Source of the DNA: Anaerotignum sp.
GTDB lineage: Bacteria; Bacillota; Clostridia; Lachnospirales; Anaerotignaceae
Length of the DNA stretch: 64,000 nucleotides
Assembly: GCA_020024265.1 (NCBI GenBank)
Contig: JAHHTW010000001.1
Location: forward strand, 62,001 to 126,000
Direction of reading: 5' to 3'
Of the stretch, positions 18,504 through 27,321 are shown in pieces. The notes below the pieces were generated by a model that saw only the letters and a list, made by a program, of their open reading frames with translations, was not told the DNA's origin and ran no database searches. The first letter of the stretch is position 1. Each line of letters begins with the position of its first letter. The translations under genes and the position numbers were made by a program.

Positions 18504-19517
18504 CTACTCTTTCGGTGTACGAATTTGTACCGGTACACGTACATATCTTGTTTCCTCCAAAATCCATTTTTCCGGCAGCTCTGCTCCTGTGCCAAGTGCG
18601 CACGCAATATCAAAAATCGCCTCTCCCTGTGCCTTTGCATTGCAGTCTACCGTTGCCCACAGCTTCTTTTTTTGCAGTGCATCCAATCCGTTTGGTGTAC
18701 CATCTATGCCAAAGATTGCCACCTGCATATCCGCTCTTTGCAAGGCGTCCGCTGCTCCCAATGCCATATCGTCATTGTTGCACAATACCAGCTCAATTTC
18801 ATTGCCCATCTGCGTAATCCATTGTTCCATAACAGCATCTGCACGGCTGCGTATCCAATCTGCGGTTTCCGTATCCAGCTTTTGCAGCTCCACACCTTCC
18901 TGCTCAATGGTTTGCAGTACATATTCCGAACGCAGTATGGTATCTTGATGCCCCATTTCACCCTCCAGCATGACATACTGCAAGATCCCATCACCGTTTT
19001 TATCCATCTGCTCTTTCGCATTCGCATAGCATTGCAGCACAGCCTCGCCCTGCTTGCGTGCAGTTTCTCTGGCATCCGTTCCCACATAGTATACCTGATC
19101 TCCACGCAAAATATCCTCTCGTACCGGTTCACGATTGAAAAAAACCAAAGGCACCTGCTTTCTCTGTGTCAAATCCACCACACCGGAAGCATCCGTACGA
19201 TCTACCAAATTGACACATACTGCATCATAGCCCAAAGACAGATATTGCTCAATCTGCTCCTGCTGTATACGCTGTGAGCCATTTGCACGAGAAATATTCA
19301 GCGTAACCATGCATCCTGTTTCATTTTCATAGGCTGCTGCCTGTTCCTGCATTGCCGCAACCATACTATCTATAAATGTATCCTGTTCCGCATACAAGGA
19401 AACTCCAATTTTCAGCTCCTCTTTTTTCTGTACATGCGGTGTGCCAACCCACACCAATGCCAGTCCTGTCAATACTGCACCGACTGCAACCATACCGATT
19501 TGTTTTTTTGCCTGCAT
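18504..19517 (-). CDS. Membrane-anchored galactose-binding-like protein, probable sensor subunit 1
   Basis: Peripla_BP_4 protein of 337 residues related to MglB. The N-terminus is one hydrophobic helix (IGMVAVGAVLTGLALVWVGT) without a lipobox Cys, so it probably stays membrane-anchored. It keeps the calcium loop DKNGDGILQYV and GEMGHQDTILRS, which aligns with the GHPD..AR ligand motif of E. coli GGBP, plus CVNLVD, FFNREP and CNNDDMA. ATG at 19517 has GAGGTG 7 bases upstream. It is last in a response regulator-kinase-binding protein-binding protein operon, which argues for a sensory rather than transport role. Confidence 0.85.
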   Translation of the reverse strand: MQAKKQIGMVAVGAVLTGLALVWVGTPHVQKKEELKIGVSLYAEQDTFIDSMVAAMQEQAAAYENETGCMVTLNISRANGSQRIQQEQIEQYLSLGYDAVCVNLVDRTDASGVVDLTQRKQVPLVFFNREPVREDILRGDQVYYVGTDARETARKQGEAVLQCYANAKEQMDKNGDGILQYVMLEGEMGHQDTILRSEYVLQTIEQEGVELQKLDTETADWIRSRADAVMEQWITQMGNEIELVLCNNDDMALGAADALQRADMQVAIFGIDGTPNGLDALQKKKLWATVDCNAKAQGEAIFDIACALGTGAELPEKWILEETRYVRVPVQIRTPKE

Positions 19518-19528
19518 TTGCAATCACC

Positions 19529-20488
19529 TCATACAAAAGGAAATAAAATTGCTTCCTGATCTTTGTCATATAAATTTTCACCAGTTACCCATATGATTTC
19601 GGATACCCACTCCTGTGCTTGCTGTTTGCCTGTTGTCAAAAGCGTTGTAAGTGTTTCTATGCCAAAATACCCTGCTGCATAGGCATCCTCCACCATACAG
19701 CCATCAATATTGCCTTTTTCCAGCTGTTCTCTGACGATGCCGCTCCATCCCATGCCATACAAAGGCAATCTATAGCCACCCTGATCACAGGATTGCGCCA
19801 ATGCTTCCAGCGCCTGCACCTCGCAGGATACCACCATATTGCCTCCCTGCGCCGCAAGACCACTGACCAATGCCCGAGATTCTGTATAGTCAGAAAGCTC
19901 CACATGCCGTACCATGATACCGGCAGCAGGAAACAACTGATCCAAACGATTGTGCATATCTCTCACCTGATCGCTGCATCCTTTTTTGGATACCAGCGTA
20001 ACACTTTGTCCCTTATCCCGTGCTTCTGCAACCTTCTGCACCAAAAGCTCTGCTGCTTTCTGCGCATCATAATATGCCACTGCCTTGACACCCGGCTCCT
20101 CTACCATGGTGTCAAACAATACCACAGGTATATGCTTTGGGATGCGATCCAGTATGGTTTGTGCATTTTGGATGCTGCTGCATTGCAGGAAAATACCCTC
20201 ACAGCCGCTGTCCAGCTCTCTTTGTACCAATGTTTGTATATCCACCTGCTGCGCCTGATACTCTCTTTGATTTAAGAAATGCAAATCCGCATGATATGCC
20301 TGCGCTGCCTTCTTTGCGCCGGCACGCAGGTTTGCATTTGTACTGTCCTGCGAAAGATCTACAATGACAGAAATATTTGATACATCTACCTTTTTTTCCT
20401 TCCAAATATAGTCTGTGGAAGAAATCAAAAACAACCCTGCCAAAATCATGACATCCACAAAAAAGAACAGCTTTTTATTGATTTTCAT
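19529..20488 (-). CDS. Membrane-anchored sugar-binding-like protein, probable sensor subunit 2
   Basis: Periplasmic-binding-protein-like product of 319 residues, more divergent than its neighbour. The N-terminal helix (LFFFVDVMILAGLFLISS) lacks a lipobox. The lobes can be followed through VIVDLSQDSTNANLRAGAKK, EGIFLQCSS, HIPVVLFDTMV, GNMVVSCEVQALEAL and PLYGMGWSG. The calcium loop of MglB is absent. The start overlaps the kinase stop in an ATGA junction with AAAGGGGG upstream. Its ligand may be a sugar or it may be a structural partner of the kinase; this cannot be read from the sequence. Confidence 0.78.
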   Translation of the reverse strand: MKINKKLFFFVDVMILAGLFLISSTDYIWKEKKVDVSNISVIVDLSQDSTNANLRAGAKKAAQAYHADLHFLNQREYQAQQVDIQTLVQRELDSGCEGIFLQCSSIQNAQTILDRIPKHIPVVLFDTMVEEPGVKAVAYYDAQKAAELLVQKVAEARDKGQSVTLVSKKGCSDQVRDMHNRLDQLFPAAGIMVRHVELSDYTESRALVSGLAAQGGNMVVSCEVQALEALAQSCDQGGYRLPLYGMGWSGIVREQLEKGNIDGCMVEDAYAAGYFGIETLTTLLTTGKQQAQEWVSEIIWVTGENLYDKDQEAILFPFV

Positions 20489-22293
20489 GAAATCATCCCC
20501 CTTTGCTGCAAGCTTTCGTAAGCAATTGCAGGCAGATGAATTTCCACACAGGTTCCTTCATCCGGCTCAGAATGTATCCGCAAGCCATATGCTTCGCCAA
20601 AAACCAGCCGGATCCGCTCCTGAACATTCCGCAAACCAACACCAGAACCCTTTCCGCTCTGCACCACATCCCCCAAAAGCAACGCTTTGGCTCTCTCTTG
20701 TGTCATACCACATCCATTGTCTGTCACCGACAGCACAAGATCGCCGTCCACAATGCAGCTTTTCACCAAAAGCTCTCCATCATCATCCATAAACTCCATT
20801 GCATGATAAATGGCATTTTCCACCAAGGGCTGCAAAATGAGCTTAACTGTGCCCAGTTGCCTCGTTTCTTCCGCAATGGAAAAGGCATATGTAAATTTAT
20901 GCTTAAAACGCATTTCCTGTATCATGAGATAATTGCGTACATGCTCCATTTCATCATCTACAGTAATGATGGTATCTCCACGGCTCAGACTGATACGGAA
21001 AAAGCGTGCCAATGCGGTCACTGCTTTCACAGCATCCTGACTGTTTTCGTTTTCAATCATCCACACAATGACATCCAGTGTATTGTACAAAAAATGTGGA
21101 TTGATTTGATTTTGCAGAATCATCAAATCGCTTTTTCGCTTCGCCTCATGCTCCTGTACAATATCATCCATCAGCTGTTTGAGATTGGATTCCATCTTTT
21201 CAATTGCATTGGAAAGCATCTGTATTTCATACACGCCAGAGGATTGTATTTTAACATCCAATTCTCCCGCTTGTATCTTTTTTACAGCCCCCTCCAAGCG
21301 TTGTATGGGCGCTGTGACTTTCCTTGAAATATAAAAATTGATGACAAACATCACATTGATAAAAAACAAGAGCAAAAACAATATAAAGCTTCGTGTTTTT
21401 CCGCTGTGCAAAGTCGGTGTTTCCTCATTGCATACCCCGACCATATTCCAGCCCATATACCCAATGGTTTTATGCAGGAATGTTTCCTGTGTTTGGCTGC
21501 TGCCTTCTTCTAACGATGTCATCAACAGGGGCAGTGTTTTTTCCTCCATTTTGCCTGCTGCAATCTGATCCTGCATGGGATGGTAGAGCAGGCTGCCTTC
21601 TTCTGATGCCAAATATACATAAGATCCTTCGCCCACCATAATATTTTGCATCAAATCCTCCAATACATCGTAACGAAGATTGACCAAAAGTATCCCTCGC
21701 TCCATATGATCTCCTATGGTCAGCTGTACCATACGGCTCATGGGAATCACACGGGTATAGCCATCCCCCTCTGTCTGAAATGCACGAGAAATCTGTGGTG
21801 CGCCAAATTGTATATTCTCCTCTGCATGCATCATCGTCTGATACCATTTTTCCTCTTGCAATACATACCCGCTCCGCAAATGGCTGTTTGGCATGGAGCA
21901 AATCAGTTTTCCATCCATGCCAAACAAGGCAATGCTTTCCACCGCATCCTTATTCATTTCATAAATCAATCGAAAATCATCTGACACAGAGATTTCTTCC
22001 AAATCTACCCCTTTGATGACACGGTAATACAGCACATCTGACATTTTGATCATATTGCGAAAATGCATTGTAATCTGCTCGGATGCCGCTTCCATGCGTG
22101 CATCATTGCCCTCTCGCAATGTTTGCATGGAAATCGAAGAAAACCGATGATAAAACGAAATTCCCATCAAAAATGTTGCCACCATGGATGTCATGGTAAA
22201 GGAGATCCAAAGCAGTCTACGCAGTTCGATTTGCTTACCCTTTGCAAACAACAGCCGATGTATATACGCCTTACCTTTTTGACAAATACGCAT
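20485..22293 (-). CDS. Sensor histidine kinase, LytS/YesM type
   Basis: Membrane kinase of 602 residues. TM1 is near residues 26-47 and TM2 near 303-323, enclosing an extracytoplasmic sensing domain of about 255 residues. A HAMP region, a His_kinase domain with the phospho-acceptor in NQINPHFLYNTLD (His near 400), and an HATPase domain with N box LVENAIYHAM, DNGCGM and GSGVGL follow. ATG at 22291-22293 follows the regulator stop by 7 bases with GAGGAAGG upstream; longer starts overlap the regulator gene. It forms an operon with the YesN-like regulator and two binding proteins. Confidence 0.92.
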   Translation of the reverse strand: MRICQKGKAYIHRLLFAKGKQIELRRLLWISFTMTSMVATFLMGISFYHRFSSISMQTLREGNDARMEAASEQITMHFRNMIKMSDVLYYRVIKGVDLEEISVSDDFRLIYEMNKDAVESIALFGMDGKLICSMPNSHLRSGYVLQEEKWYQTMMHAEENIQFGAPQISRAFQTEGDGYTRVIPMSRMVQLTIGDHMERGILLVNLRYDVLEDLMQNIMVGEGSYVYLASEEGSLLYHPMQDQIAAGKMEEKTLPLLMTSLEEGSSQTQETFLHKTIGYMGWNMVGVCNEETPTLHSGKTRSFILFLLLFFINVMFVINFYISRKVTAPIQRLEGAVKKIQAGELDVKIQSSGVYEIQMLSNAIEKMESNLKQLMDDIVQEHEAKRKSDLMILQNQINPHFLYNTLDVIVWMIENENSQDAVKAVTALARFFRISLSRGDTIITVDDEMEHVRNYLMIQEMRFKHKFTYAFSIAEETRQLGTVKLILQPLVENAIYHAMEFMDDDGELLVKSCIVDGDLVLSVTDNGCGMTQERAKALLLGDVVQSGKGSGVGLRNVQERIRLVFGEAYGLRIHSEPDEGTCVEIHLPAIAYESLQQRGMIS

Positions 22294-22300
22294 ACCTTCC

Positions 22301-23887
22301 TCACTTTCCTCGGAATTTATTCGGTGATACCCCAAACTTCTTTTTGAATACATATCCAAAATAATTGGGTTCATCATATCCGACCTTCGCCGCAATCTGA
22401 TATGTTTTATCGTCTGTTTCTTTGAGCAGCATAGCCGCTTTTTCCATACGAATACCCGTCAAATACGAAATATAGCTTTCTCCCACTTCTTTTTTGAATA
22501 CTGTAGAAAAATATGCGGTGCTGATATGCAGATAGCTGCATACCATCTCCAATGAAAATGCAGAATTTGCATAATTTTCTGCTATGAAGCGTTTTGCCTT
22601 TTCAATCATATTATGTGTTGTACCAACCCGTTCCCGATACAGGCTGCCACTGATGGCAAAGCATACTTTGCACAGCCAGTCCTGCATTGCCTGCGCATCT
22701 TGTATATCGGTCAGCACCCCATTGTAGTCTGCATATTTACCAAATACAATTTTTTCATCCAGACCGTTTTTTTGCACCACACGCAAAATAACACTCAATA
22801 TATCAATGATATATGCCTGAACGCCTTTCGGCTTTGGCTGCTGTATGCGTCCGCAAATGCTCTCCACACAGGATTGTATCATCTCCTCATCCCCAAATTT
22901 CAGGGCATGGCTCAATTCCTTTTCATCTTTTTCGTATAAATGTAAAATGGTGTCCTTTTTCGGCTCTACGTCCGCAATAAAAACGACATCCCCTGCCGTA
23001 GGGCTATATGCCACGGCTTCTCTTGCCTCGGCATAGCTTTTGGACAGTTCCTCAATACGCTCAACAATACGACCAATGCCAACGACCAAAGAGCAATCCA
23101 ATATTTTACGTGCTTCTCTGGATACCTCTCTAAAAAACATTGTCAATGCTTGTAATTCCTTCTCCTCCTGCATGGCAACAATGACACAAATACCGGAAGG
23201 ACGCTGAAAACAATGATAGATTCCAAAATCCTTCAGTCGATCCTCCAAAAGCCCCTGTACCGATACTGACAAAAGATTCCCGCTTTTCCATGTTGCATCC
23301 TCCCGATCCTGCGCTACCACCTTGGCTGCCACCCAACACCTTCCTTCTGATAGTGACAGTCCATATTCCTGCATCAACACAGGAACATCCGAAGGTTCTA
23401 CTTCGCCCTTGACAAGATTGCTCAAAAACTTTTCTCGCAATATAGGTAAATTTTTACGAAAGATTTCCTGTAAATTTGTCAAATCTCTCAAACGCTGTAT
23501 TTCTTCATCCAGTGTTTTGCGAATACGTTCCAAAATGCCCATCATCTCTGTTGCATTGACGGGCTTTAGGATATATTCAATGATATTAAGCTGAATGGCT
23601 TTTTTCGCATACTCAAAATCATCATAGCCGGAAAACAGTACAATCTTAATCGACGGACGCACCTTTTGCAGCTGCTCTGCAAGCTCCAGACCATCCATAT
23701 ACGGCATACGGATATCCGTCAATACCACATCCGGTTCAATCTGTTCTATTTTGTCCATTGCATCCAAGCCGTTTTCCGCATCACCCACAACCTGAAATCC
23801 AACGGCAGACCAATCTATTTTTTTGATAATGCTGGTACGCACTTCTGCTTCATCATCTACCAGCAATATTTTATATAACTCATTCAT
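22301..23887 (-). CDS. Response regulator, YesN type (receiver plus AraC HTH)
   Basis: Transcription factor of 528 residues. The receiver domain occupies roughly residues 1-125 with acidic DDE at 11-13, phospho-acceptor Asp58 in VVLTDIRMP and the conserved Lys in ILKPVN. A central linker of about 300 residues leads to a C-terminal AraC-type double helix-turn-helix (SLEMVCSYLHISTAYFSTVF to YFGYVFKKKFGVSPNKFRGK). It probably activates mglBAC through the direct repeats at 18425-18455. First gene of the sensor operon; AGGGGATG lies ahead of the ATG. Confidence 0.93.
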   Translation of the reverse strand: MNELYKILLVDDEAEVRTSIIKKIDWSAVGFQVVGDAENGLDAMDKIEQIEPDVVLTDIRMPYMDGLELAEQLQKVRPSIKIVLFSGYDDFEYAKKAIQLNIIEYILKPVNATEMMGILERIRKTLDEEIQRLRDLTNLQEIFRKNLPILREKFLSNLVKGEVEPSDVPVLMQEYGLSLSEGRCWVAAKVVAQDREDATWKSGNLLSVSVQGLLEDRLKDFGIYHCFQRPSGICVIVAMQEEKELQALTMFFREVSREARKILDCSLVVGIGRIVERIEELSKSYAEAREAVAYSPTAGDVVFIADVEPKKDTILHLYEKDEKELSHALKFGDEEMIQSCVESICGRIQQPKPKGVQAYIIDILSVILRVVQKNGLDEKIVFGKYADYNGVLTDIQDAQAMQDWLCKVCFAISGSLYRERVGTTHNMIEKAKRFIAENYANSAFSLEMVCSYLHISTAYFSTVFKKEVGESYISYLTGIRMEKAAMLLKETDDKTYQIAAKVGYDEPNYFGYVFKKKFGVSPNKFRGK

Positions 23888-23937
23888 ATTGTCATCCCCT
23901 GTATCACCTTTGACAGTGTTTGTATTGCTCTTTTTTC

Positions 23938-23943
23938 ATTATA
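23938..23943 (-). promoter_or_regulatory. Extended -10 promoter for the sensor operon
   Basis: TGATATAAT on the minus strand lies 50 bases before the response regulator start. The -35 region is not consensus. Confidence 0.45.
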
Positions 23944-24001
23944 TCAAAAACACAACCATAGGAAAAGCCTCCCTTCCATTTCTCCTTTCCGACACAAAAA
24001 A

Positions 24002-24043
24002 AAGAAACGATGTTTCTGTTTTTTTACAGAAAAATCGTTTCTT
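24002..24043 (-). terminator. Terminator after the TPR gene
   Basis: An AAGAAACGAT/ATCGTTTCTT stem with an inner CTG/CAG extension is followed on the minus strand by an eight-base T run. It separates the TPR gene from the downstream sensor operon. Confidence 0.85.
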
Positions 24044-24055
24044 TTGCTCTCTTGT

Positions 24056-24715
24056 TTACAATTTCTTGTGTATAAACTGTATTTCTGTTTTGCAGTCCTC
24101 TCTTTGCTCCAATTCAGGATGCTTCATCAAATAGGCTTTTGCTTCTTTTCGCTTCACATCGGCAATCATTTGCAGTATCTGTAATATATCATAATATGCG
24201 CAAAGCCTTGGATTGTTTTTTGCGTTTTGAAAGTGCATTGCTTTCAATCTCAAAAGCTTACATGCCGCATCATTTTCCTCCAAATGAAACAGCGTCAAGC
24301 ACAAATTGATGTAATACTGCTGTGCAGTATCCTCATTCAATCCCTTTTCCGGCACAGTCAGCAGCTTCTCCAGCGCTGTCTTGTATTCTCCCTGTGCCAT
24401 ATAGCCTGCGCCAATGTTATTCAAAAGCATTGCCATAACCACTCTGTTCTTTCTTCCCCTTTCCCGCAAGCAGCGCTCCATATATGCGGTATATTCCTTG
24501 GGATTGCTTTGCAAAAGCGGTTTCATTTCTTCTGTTTGCTTTGCCATTTGTTCCATCCATCTGCGATTGAAAAAAATACTGGATACAAAAATAATCGCAA
24601 TGACAATGCCATATATACCCCAGAAGCTTTCCCCCAGCATACCTGTTTGATGGAGCCATACCATCCCAATCAAAACTGCCAGCAGTGCCAACCAATATAT
24701 GATTTTTGACTTCAT
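24056..24715 (-). CDS. Membrane protein with TPR-like C-terminus
   Basis: Protein of 219 residues with two N-terminal hydrophobic helices (IIYWLALLAVLIGMVWLH and FWGIYGIVIAIIFVSSIFF). A helical cytoplasmic domain follows whose NNIGAGYMAQGEYKTALEKL and YYINLCLTLFHLEEND segments look like tetratricopeptide repeats. ATG at 24713-24715 has AAGGAAG 8 bases upstream; a longer frame to 24859 is not supported. It is monocistronic with its own terminator and is divergent from apbE. Function unknown; TPR implies protein binding. Confidence 0.78.
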   Translation of the reverse strand: MKSKIIYWLALLAVLIGMVWLHQTGMLGESFWGIYGIVIAIIFVSSIFFNRRWMEQMAKQTEEMKPLLQSNPKEYTAYMERCLRERGRKNRVVMAMLLNNIGAGYMAQGEYKTALEKLLTVPEKGLNEDTAQQYYINLCLTLFHLEENDAACKLLRLKAMHFQNAKNNPRLCAYYDILQILQMIADVKRKEAKAYLMKHPELEQREDCKTEIQFIHKKL

Positions 24716-24831
24716 ATCATTTCTTCCTTTCCCTTGATTATTCACAGAATCACGCAGAAGAATACCATAGACAAGCCTTTTGTGCAAGTCTTTTCCCAAA
24801 AATATTTTATCAAAGTCATATACAATCATAT

Positions 24832-24860
24832 TTGACAGGCAGTTTATTGCCATGTACAAT
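24832..24860 (+). promoter_or_regulatory. Promoter for apbE
   Basis: Consensus TTGACA and TACAAT with exactly 17 bases between them, about 93 bases before the apbE start. Confidence 0.75.
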
Positions 24861-24952
24861 AAAAGAAAATAACAAAGCGCTGTCGCAAACAGCCAGAGGT
24901 CGAATGGGACGTTTTTGCGTCATTTCCTCATAATCAAAGGAGTTTTTTCAAT

Positions 24953-26002
24953 ATGCAGCATAAAAAAATCTTATTTCTTTTGCTTTGTGCTATTTTGACA
25001 TTCAGCAGTTGTACCGCACAAAAGAAGCCGGAAAATGAACATTTTGCCACCACCTTTGCGATGGATACCATCATGGAAATGACCATCTATCACGAAAACG
25101 GGGAACAGCTTTTGACCGATGCAGAGCAGGAAATCCGCAGATTGGAGCGACTGTTTTCTGTCACTATGGAAAACAGCGAAATTTCTCAGCTCAATGAAAG
25201 CGCCGGCATTGCACCTGTGCATATTTCTGACGACACAATGCACATTTTGCAAACGGCACAGCAAATTCATCAACAGACAAACGGCAACTATGATATGACG
25301 GTAGCACCCATTGTACAATTATGGGGCTTTACAAAAGACACACACCATGTACCTGAACAAGAAGAAATTTCTCAGCTGCTTTCTTTGGTATGGGCAAATG
25401 GGGTACAGATTTCTGAAGATACCAAAACGGCATATCTCTCGAAAAGCGGTATGTCTGTGGATTTGGGTGGCATCGCAAAGGGATATACCTCCGATGCCGT
25501 GGCAGCGCTACTGAGGGACAAAGGTGTGACATCCGCACTGCTTTGGCTGGGTGGCAATATTTCACTCATCGGCAACAAACCGGATGGGACGCCTTGGAAA
25601 ATTGCTGTGGAAAATCCCACAGATCCATCAGACTACGTTGGACTTTTGGAAGTCAGCGATTGTTCCGTCATTACCTCCGGCGGCTACCAACGGTATTTTG
25701 AACAAGATGGCAAGCGCTATCACCATATCATTGATCCTGCGACGGGCTATCCCTCCCAAAGCGATTTGCTTTCTGTCACGATTGTGTCAAAAAACGGTAC
25801 AAAAGCCGATGCACTGTCTACCGCTTTGTTTGTCATGGGATTGGAGGACGCACTGGCATTCTGGCGACAAAACACTGATTTTGAAGCTGTTTTCGTAACC
25901 ACAGACAATCGTGTGATTGCTACCGATGGATTGCGCAATTGCTTTACCTTTGAAGGAATGGATAACGATTACACATATACCATTGCAGACAAAAGAGCAT
26001 AA
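24953..26002 (+). CDS. apbE: FAD:protein FMN transferase, ApbE lipoprotein
   Basis: Attaches FMN covalently to Thr/Ser of extracytoplasmic flavoproteins such as Rnf or Nqr subunits. The 349-residue product has a signal peptide with lipobox FSSC (Cys20) and the ApbE domain: FAMDTIMEM, SEISQLN, GNYDMTVAPIVQLWGF, SVDLGGIAKGYTSDAV, the Mg/FAD region, and HHIIDPATGYP with DALSTALFVMG near the C-terminus. AAAGGAG precedes the ATG. No Rnf, Nqr or flavin-reductase target gene lies in the window; the only co-transcribed gene is a small membrane protein. Confidence 0.95.
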   Translation: MQHKKILFLLLCAILTFSSCTAQKKPENEHFATTFAMDTIMEMTIYHENGEQLLTDAEQEIRRLERLFSVTMENSEISQLNESAGIAPVHISDDTMHILQTAQQIHQQTNGNYDMTVAPIVQLWGFTKDTHHVPEQEEISQLLSLVWANGVQISEDTKTAYLSKSGMSVDLGGIAKGYTSDAVAALLRDKGVTSALLWLGGNISLIGNKPDGTPWKIAVENPTDPSDYVGLLEVSDCSVITSGGYQRYFEQDGKRYHHIIDPATGYPSQSDLLSVTIVSKNGTKADALSTALFVMGLEDALAFWRQNTDFEAVFVTTDNRVIATDGLRNCFTFEGMDNDYTYTIADKRA

Positions 26003-26026
26003 TTACAAAAGAAAGGGTGGATTTCT

Positions 26027-26308
26027 ATGAAAAAGCTTTTGGGTGTTGTAAACAGCTATGTATCGGATTTGGGGTTAGACAGCCTTACCATCATCAAGTT
26101 GGGAATTTCTTCCTTTGGCATCTTTCTTGGACTGATGCTGGGTAAGAAGCACACAAAACCTACAACCATTGCCAGCATCTTTCTCATGCTTTTGAGTGCA
26201 TTGTTGGTTGTTCCTGCTCTATACCAAAAATGCTGTGCGCTTTTCAAAAAGGAGCATTTGGAAGCGGAAGATGGCTTTGTGATGCGTATCGTTACAGAAG
26301 AAGAATAA
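26027..26308 (+). CDS. Small two-helix membrane protein downstream of apbE
   Basis: Protein of 93 residues I do not recognise. Two hydrophobic stretches are visible (LTIIKLGISSFGIFLGLMLG and TIASIFLMLLSALLVVPALY) separated by the basic KKHTKP loop, then a charged tail with two adjacent Cys and EEE at the end. AAAGAAAGG lies before the ATG, 24 bases after apbE, and a shared terminator follows, so the two genes form an operon. It could be a membrane partner of the ApbE target; that is a guess. Confidence 0.7.
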   Translation: MKKLLGVVNSYVSDLGLDSLTIIKLGISSFGIFLGLMLGKKHTKPTTIASIFLMLLSALLVVPALYQKCCALFKKEHLEAEDGFVMRIVTEEE

Positions 26309-26318
26309 GCAGAAGGAA

Positions 26319-26355
26319 AAAACCGATTTTCTTGGATAGAGAAAATCGGTTTTTT
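26319..26355. terminator. Bidirectional terminator between apbE unit and rbgA
   Basis: An AAACCGATTTTC/GAAAATCGGTTT stem with a 9-base loop is followed by seven T, between convergent genes. Confidence 0.88.
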
Positions 26356-26359
26356 TCGT

Positions 26360-27304
26360 TTATTTTTTGCGTTTTTGGTATGCTGCCTTTCGTTCACGCT
26401 CAAGCTGTTTCTTTTGTTGTTCTCTTTCTTCCTTTTCTTGCAGCATGTCGGTAATATCCTCTGGAAGTTCCAATGTCAGTCGTCCCAGCTTTCCGCCTCT
26501 ATATTCGTCCATCAATATTTTGGCTGCACGCTCCAAGTCGATTTCTCCGCCCTTGAGCATAAAGCCCCTTGCCTGTCCAATCTGGCGCAACACCTCATGC
26601 GGCTGTGCAATGGTATCAAATGCTATCTGATAGCGTTTGCGGATACAATCTGGATCGATCAGCATCATATGATTGAGAAAGGAGGTTGCCAATGTCTGTG
26701 CATCTAAAATGTCATCATTGATGGCACCGGTAAATGCCAGCTTCAAGCCTACCTGCTGATCTTCAAATTTTGGCCACAAAATACCCGGCGTATCCAAAAG
26801 CTCAAAGTCTTTCTTTAGCTTAATCCACTGCTTCCCTCTTGTAACACCGGGTTTATCCCCTGTTTTGGCAGTCGTTTTTCCAACATATTGATTGATAAAT
26901 GTGGACTTGCCCACATTGGGAATCCCTACAATCATGGCACGAATCGGCACATTGATGCGTCCTCTTGCTTTGAGCTTTTCGATTTTTTCCTTCATCAACG
27001 CACGTGCCGCATTGGTAACCTCAGACATACCGCTGCCCTTTCGTGCATTCATCTCTATCACACAAAATCCCTGCTGCTCAAAATATTCTGTCCATATGGC
27101 AGTTGCTGCCGGATTTGCCAAGTCACTTTTATTCATCAAAAGAATACGATGTTTATTTTTTGCCAAGTCATCCAAGTCCGGATTTTTACTGCTATACGGA
27201 ATTCTTGCATCAACCAATTCTATGACAATATCCACCAGAGAAATCGTTTCCTCCATCATACGCCTTGTCTTTGTCATATGCCCTGGATACCACTGTATAT
27301 GCAT
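26360..27304 (-). CDS. rbgA: Ribosome biogenesis GTPase RbgA/YlqF
   Basis: Circularly permuted GTPase needed for late 50S subunit assembly. In the 314-residue product the G4 motif NKSD (58-61) precedes G1 GIPNVGKST (127-135), and G3 DTPG follows near 173, which is the permuted G4-G1-G3 order. The N-terminal MHIQWYPGHMTKTRR is the family signature, and the C-terminal ANTAR-like helical region is highly charged. It follows lepB by 17 bases in rplS-lepB-rbgA, the common Firmicute order. Confidence 0.95.
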   Translation of the reverse strand: MHIQWYPGHMTKTRRMMEETISLVDIVIELVDARIPYSSKNPDLDDLAKNKHRILLMNKSDLANPAATAIWTEYFEQQGFCVIEMNARKGSGMSEVTNAARALMKEKIEKLKARGRINVPIRAMIVGIPNVGKSTFINQYVGKTTAKTGDKPGVTRGKQWIKLKKDFELLDTPGILWPKFEDQQVGLKLAFTGAINDDILDAQTLATSFLNHMMLIDPDCIRKRYQIAFDTIAQPHEVLRQIGQARGFMLKGGEIDLERAAKILMDEYRGGKLGRLTLELPEDITDMLQEKEEREQQKKQLERERKAAYQKRKK

Positions 27305-27321
27305 AAATACGCCTCCTATTC

